This document shows positions 1 to 5,536 of a stretch of DNA of 5,536 bases, piece by piece. This DNA comes from an uncultured Ignavibacteria bacterium (GTDB lineage Bacteria; Bacteroidota; Ignavibacteria; Ignavibacteriales; Ignavibacteriaceae), in contig CALKUG010000524.1 in assembly GCA_937996765.1 (NCBI GenBank), positions 1 through 5,536 of the forward strand. The letters run 5' to 3'. Made by a program: the position numbers and the translations under genes. The notes below the pieces were generated by a model. The model was not told the origin of the DNA and did not search any database. It worked only from the letters and a program-made list of their open reading frames with translations. Numbering within the stretch: the stretch's first letter is position 1; every line of letters begins with the position of its first letter.

Positions 1-743
1 CATCACTCACAGACTTAATTTTTCGAGATGTGGGAAAGTTTTTCTCGCACATAGCTTCCAACTCTGTGGATAATTTTGGTAAAGATGTAACGGTATTGAT
101 GGGTTCGTTTTTTGGTATTTTTATAGTTGCAGGTGTTGTTTCGTTTTTGATAAAACGTCCCGAAAGAAAGCAATTATCTTTTTTGATTTTTAATCTTCTG
201 TTTTTTGCAATTCTTACATTGGTGTTTTACTCGGAACGCTTCTCCATGATGCTTATTCCTTTTTATGCATTGCTTGCTGCTTACCCGATGTATGTAATTT
301 ATCAAAAATCTAAAAGCGGTAAAGCACTCATACCTTTATTTGTTGTTATCAGCGCAGTAATGGTGGGGGTTTCCTTTGCTAAATCGTATGAGTTTAATTC
401 TCAAAATATTGATTCAGGTCCTGTGGAAATTGTACAAGTTGCGGATTGGTATCATGCCAATGTTCCCACTGAATTTAAAGGGAAAAAAATTGCTTCAAGA
501 AAGCCGCACATAGCATATTATACCAATATGGAGTTCGAGCTATTGCCGATGGCAAATTCCTATGATGAATTAATTTCAACACTCAAAAGTAAAAAAGTTG
601 ATTATCTGTATTTCGGAATGTATGAAGCACAAATGAGGCCGGAATATAGAGCTTTGTTAGATATAACAATTAATCCTCCGGGATTAACACGAGTAATTTA
701 TTCGGAGAATCCACGGTCAGTGCTCTACAGAATAGACAAGTAA
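1..743 (+). CDS. GT-C type membrane glycosyltransferase (PMT_2/ArnT-like), C-terminal part, 5' truncated by window
   Basis: The frame is open from base 3 with no stop, and the GTG at 30 falls inside a continuous protein, so the gene starts left of the window. The visible 246 residues, numbered from the GTG, hold about four hydrophobic helices (roughly 22-41, 49-67, 72-91, 99-117) and then a soluble C-terminal domain of about 120 residues. The helix pair around FYSERFSMMLIPFYALLAAYP, with a short charged turn between helices, and the alpha/beta tail with ASRKPHIAYYTN and a late VDYLYFG strand, resemble the distal half of polyprenyl-phosphate-sugar-dependent GT-C enzymes of the PMT_2/ArnT type. 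These use a lipid-phosphate sugar as donor and transfer it on the outer face of the inner membrane. The catalytic acidic loop would lie in the missing N-terminus, so family and activity are not proven. It converges on a D-arabinofuranose donor operon with two bases between stops, which makes an arabinosyltransferase role possible. A housekeeping or lipid A-type glycosyltransferase remains an alternative. Confidence 0.65.
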   Translation, partial: SLTDLIFRDVGKFFSHIASNSVDNFGKDVTVLMGSFFGIFIVAGVVSFLIKRPERKQLSFLIFNLLFFAILTLVFYSERFSMMLIPFYALLAAYPMYVIYQKSKSGKALIPLFVVISAVMVGVSFAKSYEFNSQNIDSGPVEIVQVADWYHANVPTEFKGKKIASRKPHIAYYTNMEFELLPMANSYDELISTLKSKKVDYLYFGMYEAQMRPEYRALLDITINPPGLTRVIYSENPRSVLYRIDK

Positions 744-745
744 AA

Positions 746-1345
746 CTAAGAAAAACTTCTGTAATGTGGGAGATCCGCCATAGCGAGTAGCTCGCGATCG
801 CCACGTGAATCGCCATATGCGGAAATAGGTGAATACTGGTCGTAGTTAGGGATTAACTCTTTAACACGTCGTACTTTTTCAGGACCATAACAATTAGGGG
901 TAAGGAATTTCCCGGTTATTCTCCCATCAACCGTTTCAAGCTTTGTCGCAATTAACTCAAGCCCCATACTATCACACCAAGGTTTTAACCATATTTCGAG
1001 CGAAGCAGAAACAACCACAATTCTATCCCCTTGTTGTTTGTGCTTTTCTATTTGTTTAAGTGCAGAATCTTTAACGATGAATTTTAAATTATTCAGTGCA
1101 ACTTTTTCACCAAGTGCGCAGAGGTTGTTATAGTCGTAATTCCTAAAAAAGTGCTTCACTACTTTTTGTTTAGCTCGCTCGTTGGAAATCAAACTTGTTT
1201 TAAATGCCACCAAGTTTGGAAGTAAAACAAAAAACCCTTTCAACAGTTGCAGTTTACTCACGGAGCGTTTCAGAAACAATCCAAAGCTATCTCCTCGGGT
1301 AATTGTTCCATCAAAATCAAAAAGTGCTAATCCTTGTTTTTCCAT
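746..1345 (-). CDS. HAD-superfamily subfamily IB phosphatase, candidate polyprenylphosphoryl-5-phosphoribose phosphatase
   Basis: This 199-residue protein has all four HAD motifs. Motif I is DFDGT at 10-14, with nucleophile D10 and acid/base D12. Motif II is Ser113 in VVVSAS, motif III is Lys157 in GPEKVRR, and motif IV is YGDSRGDRELL at 177-187 with D179 and D183 for magnesium. A helical cap of about 70 residues (20-90) follows motif I, as in the phosphoserine-phosphatase-like IB group. It is the last gene of the operon, starting 7 bases after the dprE2 stop. Because the operon otherwise contains every step from PRPP to lipid-linked arabinose, the likely substrate is the 5-phosphate of polyprenylphosphoryl-5-phosphoribose. 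That assignment is from context. In Mycobacterium the step is attributed to a PAP2-type protein (Rv3807c), while HAD domains linked to UbiA-type phosphoribosyltransferases are known in other bacteria. Another small phosphorylated substrate is the main alternative. Confidence 0.87.
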   Translation of the reverse strand: MEKQGLALFDFDGTITRGDSFGLFLKRSVSKLQLLKGFFVLLPNLVAFKTSLISNERAKQKVVKHFFRNYDYNNLCALGEKVALNNLKFIVKDSALKQIEKHKQQGDRIVVVSASLEIWLKPWCDSMGLELIATKLETVDGRITGKFLTPNCYGPEKVRRVKELIPNYDQYSPISAYGDSRGDRELLAMADLPHYRSFS

Positions 1346-1352
1346 AAGAGAA

Positions 1353-2096
1353 TTACATTTTAACCTTCTTAAAAATAAATTCAGGAACCAACTTTACAAT
1401 AAGCATAATATATCTCCAGAACCATCTAGTGTAAAGAACTGAAGTGCCTTTTGTGTATGCTCGAAACATATCTTTGGCCACTTCTTCAGGTAGGGCCGTT
1501 AAGGGTTTGGGGAGGGGTAGTCCTTTTGTCATTTTAGTAGCCACAAAACCCGGTTTTACTGTAAGCACAGAAACACCAAACTGACCCAAGTATTGTCTTA
1601 ATCCCGAGAGATAGGCAGTAAACCCTGCTTTGGCGCTGCCGTAATAAAAATTACTTGCACGGCCTCGGTCGCCGGCAACTGAGCTAATACCAATAATGCA
1701 GCCGGAACCGCGTTGTTTCATTCTCTCGGCAAGTGGTGAGAGAATGGATATACATCCGTTAAAGTTAGTAACAAGAATTTTCTCGGCTTCAATAGTATCA
1801 GCTTGTGCAAGCTCTTGATTTCCTAAATATCCCGCAACACAAATAACAATTTCGGGTAAAGCGCTTAATGAATCAACAAAAGCTGTATGAGTTTCTAACT
1901 TTGCAACATCCAGTTCTTTTACGAAACACTCAACACTAAAACGAATAGCAATATCTTTGGCATCTCGTTCAGCTTGCTCGGGATTTCGTGCGGCAAGAAT
2001 AAAGGAATATCCGTTTTGAGCGAATTCTTTTACTGTTGCACGAGCGATGTCGGAAGTAGAACCAATTACTAAAACTAATTTATTGTTTGTACTCAT
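1353..2096 (-). CDS. dprE2: Decaprenylphosphoryl-2-keto-beta-D-erythro-pentose reductase (SDR family)
   Basis: A 247-residue classical-length short-chain dehydrogenase. The nucleotide-binding loop is GSTSDIA at 12-18, a DprE2-like variant of TGxxxGIG. The strand-4 motif is VAG at 87-89 in place of NAG, followed by Asn111. The catalytic set is Ser139, Tyr152 and Lys156 (YGSAK), and the PG motif is at 182-183. The C-terminal tail of about 25 residues is hydrophobic and basic (RWFWRYIMLIVKLVPEF, then KKVK), as in DprE2 proteins that work on a membrane lipid. It would reduce the 2'-keto intermediate made by DprE1 with NADH or NADPH, giving polyprenylphosphoryl-arabinose and completing the ribose-to-arabinose epimerisation. 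The ATG overlaps the dprE1 stop in an ATGA, so the two subunits are probably translationally coupled. Alone it would only be called an SDR; the neighbour makes the specific call strong. Confidence 0.9.
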   Translation of the reverse strand: MSTNNKLVLVIGSTSDIARATVKEFAQNGYSFILAARNPEQAERDAKDIAIRFSVECFVKELDVAKLETHTAFVDSLSALPEIVICVAGYLGNQELAQADTIEAEKILVTNFNGCISILSPLAERMKQRGSGCIIGISSVAGDRGRASNFYYGSAKAGFTAYLSGLRQYLGQFGVSVLTVKPGFVATKMTKGLPLPKPLTALPEEVAKDMFRAYTKGTSVLYTRWFWRYIMLIVKLVPEFIFKKVKM

Positions 2097-3415
2097 AAAC
2101 CTAATCTCTTTGCTTGTAATGAAGAAAATCTGCCCGTAACATTTGTAGTCTTTTTAATAGTTTCAAACAATTCGCGTTGGGGATAACCAAAATCGAACAT
2201 ATCCTTTGACATTCTTACATCTTTAGTCAGATACAGTCTGCCATCATATTTTTTAACGATTTCATCTAAGGCATCTAACAAAGGAAATAGCTGAGGCTTT
2301 ATTGCAAAATCAAGGGCAAGAGTGTAACCACGTTTGGGAAAATTTAGAATTCCCTCTTGTTCGCCAAACAATTTTAAAACTACCAAAAACGAACCCTGTC
2401 CGCTTTGTTGAATGGCGGTGTAAATCTCTCGCAGGGCATTTAATCCCGATTCCTTTGGAATTACAAATTGATATTGAGTAAAACCACGTTTACCGTAACC
2501 ACGATTCCATTGGTGCACTATATCAAGCGGGTAAAAAAACGAATCGTAATCAACAATGGATTTATTAGTTCCTGCCGGAGTTTTTCCAAAATATAATGCA
2601 TTAAACGCCATCACAGTTAAAGAATTTAACACAAACTGTGGTAAATAAAAGGGTAAAGTTACAGTTGGTTTTTTGGGGATGGTAAAGGGAGTTAATTTTT
2701 GTTTTTCGTTTAACTGATCGAGCGTTGCGTGTTCACCCCTTATCATTACACCTCTACCAAGTGATGAACCTGAGCTGAGAATATCCGTCCAAGCCACCGA
2801 ATAGGTAAATGGCTCGGATTGTTCAAAAACCTCTATCATATGTTCGAGATTTTTAACCTTTACGGTTTCTTGTGCAATAAAAGCAGTTTCAACGGGTTTT
2901 AGTTGAACCTTGGCCGTAAGAATAATACCTGTTAAACCCATACCGCCAAATGTTGCATGGAAGATCTCCTTGTTCTGATTATCAGAGCAAAATAGAATCT
3001 CGCCATTTTCGGTAAGAAGTGTGAAGGAAAGAGTATGACTCGAAAAACTTCCAACTTTGTGGTGATTTTTTCCGTGCACGTCGCTTGCTATTGCACCACC
3101 AACGGTTACAAACTTTGTACCGGGCGTTACAGGCAAAAACCATCCCTTAGGGAGGAAAACATCTATTAAATCTTTTAAGGAAACCCCTGCCTCACATTCA
3201 ACTATTCCGGTTTGCGGATCGAAAGATAGAATTCTGTTCAAGCCCTGCATATCAATTATTTTTGCCGCAAGGGCACTATCACCGTAGCATCTCCCCAACC
3301 CACGTGCAATGCACTCGACACTTTCAAGTACGGAAGATTGTATTTCGGGAATTGTCGAAACGGAATCAACCTGAACATCAACTACGGGGAAGTTGCCCCA
3401 ATTGCTAATTTTCAT
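2093..3415 (-). CDS. dprE1: Decaprenylphosphoryl-beta-D-ribose 2'-oxidase (FAD-linked)
   Basis: A 440-residue VAO/PCMH-type FAD oxidoreductase, close to the roughly 460 residues of mycobacterial DprE1. FAD-domain signatures are GRCYGD at 41-46, TPGT at 97-100, VGGAIASDVHGKNHH at 105-119 (His114 and His118/119 in the DprE1-type flavin-contact segment) and FGGMGLTG at 156-163. The substrate domain has FYPLDIVHQWNRGYG at 294-308, QYQFVIP at 314-320 and LYLTKD at 394-399, where Lys398 corresponds to the essential Lys418 of the M. tuberculosis enzyme. The C-terminus ends in KRLGL like its relatives. It oxidises the ribose C2' hydroxyl of the polyprenyl-phosphoryl sugar; DprE2 then reduces the ketone. 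At the position of Cys387 of the M. tuberculosis enzyme this protein has Ala367, in the segment GYTLALDF. The start ATG overlaps the gtrA stop (ATGA). L-gulonolactone-oxidase-like relatives are excluded by the HGKNHH and QYQF motifs. Confidence 0.94.
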   Translation of the reverse strand: MKISNWGNFPVVDVQVDSVSTIPEIQSSVLESVECIARGLGRCYGDSALAAKIIDMQGLNRILSFDPQTGIVECEAGVSLKDLIDVFLPKGWFLPVTPGTKFVTVGGAIASDVHGKNHHKVGSFSSHTLSFTLLTENGEILFCSDNQNKEIFHATFGGMGLTGIILTAKVQLKPVETAFIAQETVKVKNLEHMIEVFEQSEPFTYSVAWTDILSSGSSLGRGVMIRGEHATLDQLNEKQKLTPFTIPKKPTVTLPFYLPQFVLNSLTVMAFNALYFGKTPAGTNKSIVDYDSFFYPLDIVHQWNRGYGKRGFTQYQFVIPKESGLNALREIYTAIQQSGQGSFLVVLKLFGEQEGILNFPKRGYTLALDFAIKPQLFPLLDALDEIVKKYDGRLYLTKDVRMSKDMFDFGYPQRELFETIKKTTNVTGRFSSLQAKRLGL

Positions 3416-3831
3416 ACTACTCTAAACACAAAACGTTTGTCTAAATGATATTTGATATAGTAACCTATACTGAGACCTATTACCGCTCCTACATATTTCA
3501 TAACTTCAGAATTAAATACATGGTAAAACCCTAGCTCAAAAGCCCAAAAAACAATGGTGGTTACACCACCCATAATACTGTAAATAAAAAATTTCTTAGC
3601 ATCATCCTTCTTGGAGCTTTCCTTATAAAAGAAAATATATTTTTTATCCAAAATATATTTGGCTACAAGTCCTGCTAAAGTTCCGGCTAATAAACCCATA
3701 TAATGTGAAAGATGGTCGAGCATACCATTAACTCCCATCGAAACAGTTGCCATGGTTACTAATTGTTGAGTAACTATGTTAACAAAAATTGCAATAGCGG
3801 CAAACAAACCATATCGTAGGACTAAACTCAA
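3412..3831 (-). CDS. GtrA-family four-helix membrane protein, candidate polyprenyl-phosphoryl-arabinose translocation/accessory protein
   Basis: About four hydrophobic segments (roughly residues 6-27, 42-61, 81-101, 111-128 from the start chosen here) form two helical pairs. Each pair ends in a similar basic-aromatic motif, KYILDKKYIF and KYHLDKRFVF, which is the GtrA hallmark. The family is linked to handling or flipping polyprenyl-phosphate sugars; Rv3789, a GtrA protein beside the mycobacterial arabinan genes, is the nearest functional parallel. The stop overlaps the dprE1 ATG. The start is uncertain. An ATG at 3897 gives 161 residues but forces a 70-base overlap with ubiA and adds 22 residues with no GtrA character. 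The TTG at 3831 gives 139 residues, a usual GtrA length, begins just before the first helix (SLVLRYGLFAAIAIF), overlaps the ubiA stop as TTGA, and has GGTGA seven bases upstream. A GTG at 3861 is a third option. The family call is firm; flippase function is inference. Confidence 0.88.
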   Translation of the reverse strand: MSLVLRYGLFAAIAIFVNIVTQQLVTMATVSMGVNGMLDHLSHYMGLLAGTLAGLVAKYILDKKYIFFYKESSKKDDAKKFFIYSIMGGVTTIVFWAFELGFYHVFNSEVMKYVGAVIGLSIGYYIKYHLDKRFVFRVV

Positions 3832-4697
3832 CTTATCATCACCAAAAATGTTACTAACCACAATATAATGGTAATCTGTAAAAAGCGGTCTTTCCATAAG
3901 AGTTTAGTGGGATTTCCGCCCTTATTCTCAACAAAAGCCAATTGCAAGTAGCGGAGTATGCCAAGAATTACATAGCCTGTTGTAAGATAAAGGTAGCGGT
4001 TGCCAAATCTTTCCACAACGTTTGGACTTACGGTGTACATGATATAACTCACGATAACAACGCTCGCCATAATAATCATACCACCGTTAAGAAACTCAAG
4101 GTTATACCCTGAAACATTTTTTCTTGTGGCTAATCCGCTTGCTTTAAGAATAACATCATCACGTCTTTTAGCCAAGGCTAAAAAGAGTGAAAGCAAAAAG
4201 GTTACTAATATTATCCAGTCGGTTGGTTCAACTGATATTGCTTTTGCACCTGCAAAAATACGGAGCACAAAACCAGTGGCAATTATAAAAATATCAATAA
4301 TAGGAATGTGTTTTAGTTTTAAGCTATAAGCAACATTGAGTAAATAGTAAAAAAACATTACACCAAAAACTTCGAGACTTATAAAGTACGACGCAGCAAG
4401 AGAAACCGCCATCAATAACACCGAGAGTAAATAACCGGAAGTTACTGAAATCACTCCGTTAGCAATGGGACGGAATTTTTTCTCAGGGTGCTGTTTATCT
4501 TCTTCTACATCCTTGATATCATTCAGTATATATACCGAACTTGAAAGCAGTGAAAAGCAGAGAAATGCCAAAAGTGCCATTTCCACAGCTATCATGTGAT
4601 AAAACTTAAACGAAAATAGTAACGGCGCAAAAACAAATAAGTTTTTGATGTATTGATGAGGCCTAAGTAGGGTTATGTACTGCTGCAATAATTTCAT
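3828..4697 (-). CDS. UbiA-family polyprenyl-phosphate phosphoribosyltransferase (DPPR synthase-like, Rv3806c type)
   Basis: A 289-residue polytopic prenyltransferase-fold protein with about eight to nine hydrophobic helices. The first catalytic loop is NDIKDVEED at 59-67 (NDxxDxxxD: Asn59, Asp60, Asp63, Asp67), followed by KKFRPIANG with Lys74 and Arg76. The second half has YSLKLKHIPIID at 124-135 and GFVLRIFAGA at 142-151, then LALAKRRDD at 173-181. The YSLxLKxxPxxD and GFVLRxxAGA pattern is that of the phosphoribosyltransferase branch (Rv3806c and NoeC-like proteins) rather than of 4-hydroxybenzoate or heme O enzymes. It would transfer 5-phosphoribose from PRPP to polyprenyl phosphate at the cytoplasmic face of the inner membrane, committing PRPP to lipid-linked arabinose. 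It starts 6 bases after the prs stop, so the enzyme that makes its substrate is encoded next to it. Its last codons overlap the start region of the GtrA-family gene. Confidence 0.92.
   Translation of the reverse strand: MKLLQQYITLLRPHQYIKNLFVFAPLLFSFKFYHMIAVEMALLAFLCFSLLSSSVYILNDIKDVEEDKQHPEKKFRPIANGVISVTSGYLLSVLLMAVSLAASYFISLEVFGVMFFYYLLNVAYSLKLKHIPIIDIFIIATGFVLRIFAGAKAISVEPTDWIILVTFLLSLFLALAKRRDDVILKASGLATRKNVSGYNLEFLNGGMIIMASVVIVSYIMYTVSPNVVERFGNRYLYLTTGYVILGILRYLQLAFVENKGGNPTKLLWKDRFLQITIILWLVTFLVMIS
3838..3843 (-). promoter_or_regulatory. Possible ribosome binding site for the TTG start of the gtrA-family gene
   Basis: On the - strand GGTGAT occurs inside the last codons of the ubiA-like gene. 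GGTGA is separated by seven bases from a TTG whose last two bases are the first two of the ubiA TGA stop codon. No comparable purine-rich site precedes the alternative ATG at 3897, whose upstream sequence is CCCACTAAACTCTT. The site favours a coupled start at the stop codon. It is short and lies inside a coding sequence, so chance cannot be excluded. Confidence 0.3.
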
Positions 4698-4703
4698 CAG
4701 AGG

Positions 4704-5536
4704 TTACTTGGCCTTTTTTGTAACATTAAACAGAGGACTAATGGGCTCGTCTTTACTTATTCTATAAATTGCTTCAGCTAATAATTTTGCCGACGAACGC
4801 ACGGTTACATTCGGAGGAAGTTGTCTCCCTTCAATGGAGATAGTGTCCGAAACATAGAGTTGTTCTATGTCAAGGTCTTTAACAATCGAAATAGCGTTTC
4901 CGGAAAACAGAGGGTGTGTTATGGCTGCGAAAATTTTTAAAGCCCCGTGTGCTTTCAAACTATGTACCACCTGGGAGAGTGTTTTTCCTGAGTCAATCAA
5001 ATCATCAACTACAAGCGCATTTTGACCTTCCACATTCCCGATTATCGAAATGTCATAATCATCGTCAACATTTTTTCTCTTATCCATAATCGCAAATTGT
5101 TTGTCGAAAAGCTCAGCATAGTTTCTTGCCATTTTTATGCGACCAACATTTGGGGCAACAACAACCAGTGAATCGCGTAATTCTTCAAACAGCCCGTAAA
5201 AAATCGGAATGCTGCTCAGCATATCGGAAGGTATATCGTAAAAACCTTGTCCTTGCGCGGAGTGTATATCCATCGAGATTACTCTGTCGCATCCTGCGGA
5301 TGTAAGCATATTTGCAAATAATTTTGCAGTTATTGGAACGCGAGGTTGGTCTTTTCTATCCTGCCGGGCATAACCCATATAAGGAATAACCGCCACAACA
5401 GTTTTTGCGGACGCACGACGTGCTGCATCAATCATAACAAGTAATTCGAGAATGTTATCAGCCGGTGCATTGGTAGATTGAATTAAATAGACCTCTGCAC
5501 CACGTAAATCCTCATGGTATTTGCACCAAATTTCTC
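4704..5536 (-). CDS. prs: Ribose-phosphate pyrophosphokinase (PRPP synthase), N-terminus cut by window edge
   Basis: An ATG exists at 5435, but it is internal. The frame continues open to the window edge and encodes DLRGAEVYLIQSTNAPADN and then ILELLVMIDAARRASAK, the conserved early part of Prs. About 276 of some 310 residues are visible; roughly the first 35-45 are missing. Numbering from the internal ATG, YARQDRK at 22-28 is the ATP-binding loop, DIHSAQGQGFYDIP at 56-69 is the metal/substrate segment, DKRK at 118-121 follows the flexible region, VVDDLIDSGKTL at 142-153 is the ribose-5-phosphate binding loop, and THPLFSG at 173-179 is also conserved. The enzyme makes PRPP from ribose-5-phosphate and ATP in the cytoplasm. 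Two sites vary: APNVGRIKMA where PDxGgxxRA is usual, and DSGKT where DTGGT or DTAGT is usual. It is the most upstream gene seen in the operon and directly precedes the PRPP-using UbiA homologue, suggesting dedicated supply. It could equally be the only prs in the genome. Confidence 0.95.
   Translation of the reverse strand, partial: EIWCKYHEDLRGAEVYLIQSTNAPADNILELLVMIDAARRASAKTVVAVIPYMGYARQDRKDQPRVPITAKLFANMLTSAGCDRVISMDIHSAQGQGFYDIPSDMLSSIPIFYGLFEELRDSLVVVAPNVGRIKMARNYAELFDKQFAIMDKRKNVDDDYDISIIGNVEGQNALVVDDLIDSGKTLSQVVHSLKAHGALKIFAAITHPLFSGNAISIVKDLDIEQLYVSDTISIEGRQLPPNVTVRSSAKLLAEAIYRISKDEPISPLFNVTKKAK

Noticed and set aside
30..32. GTG at 30 as the start of the + strand gene
   Set aside because: The frame is open to the window edge, and the product from this point would lack the N-terminal catalytic half of a GT-C enzyme. 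It is a truncated gene, not a complete one.
726..763. Bidirectional intrinsic terminator between the convergent genes
   Set aside because: There are only seven AT-rich base pairs around a 24-base loop with no U-tract, so it is not annotated as a terminator.
1339..1350. Twelve-base identity TTTCCATAAGAG at 1339-1350 and 3891-3902, each covering an ATG on the - strand
   Set aside because: The second copy encodes a conserved UbiA segment (TKLLWK), the match stops at once on both sides, and a repeat this short is expected by chance in AT-rich DNA.
1182..1442. An 86-codon open frame on the + strand across the dprE2/HAD junction
   Set aside because: It lies antisense to two well-supported genes, its product has no recognisable domain, and its composition is that of a reverse-complement shadow.
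4126..4329. A 67-codon open frame on the + strand inside the UbiA-type gene
   Set aside because: It is antisense to the conserved core of the prenyltransferase, including the GFVLR and YSLKLK segments, so its openness follows from that coding constraint.
5433..5435. ATG at 5435 as the start of prs
   Set aside because: The codons upstream encode conserved Prs sequence (DLRGAEVYLIQS and NILELL) without interruption to the window edge, so this Met is internal.

Overview
The window is about 40% GC by eye and almost fully coding, with genes packed end to end. It reads as a Gram-negative chromosome, most plausibly from the Bacteroidota/Chlorobiota/Ignavibacteriota group. That placement is an inference from AT-rich composition, mostly weak Shine-Dalgarno sequences and general protein flavour; no marker gene is present. 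There are no RNA genes, mobile elements, CRISPR arrays or gene-free stretches over 300 bases. The largest gap between genes is a few bases.

Layout. On the + strand, from the left edge to 743, lies the C-terminal part of a membrane GT-C type glycosyltransferase; its start is outside the window. Two bases after its stop codon it meets the end of a six-gene operon on the - strand, which fills the rest of the window. In transcription order the operon is: PRPP synthase prs (N-terminus cut by the right edge), a UbiA-family polyprenyl-phosphate phosphoribosyltransferase, a GtrA-family four-helix membrane protein, the FAD oxidase DprE1, the SDR reductase DprE2, and a HAD subfamily IB phosphatase. Junctions are gaps of 6 or 7 bases or short stop/start overlaps, so the six genes are probably cotranscribed and partly translationally coupled. 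The promoter must lie to the right of the window.

Function. Together the genes spell out the route to polyprenyl-phosphoryl-beta-D-arabinofuranose (DPA), the lipid-linked D-arabinose donor best known from mycobacteria. Ribose-5-phosphate is converted to PRPP (Prs), which is attached to polyprenyl phosphate (UbiA homologue). The 5-phosphate is removed (HAD), and the ribose C2' is epimerised by oxidation (DprE1) and reduction (DprE2). The product is moved or handled at the membrane, possibly by GtrA. The convergent glycosyltransferase is a candidate user of such a donor, but its acceptor and donor cannot be read from the fragment. The main point of interest is this complete, self-contained D-arabinofuranose donor pathway in what looks like a non-actinobacterial genome. 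It has its own PRPP synthase, a HAD phosphatase in place of the mycobacterial PAP2-type enzyme, and a DprE1 lacking the cysteine targeted by covalent benzothiazinones.
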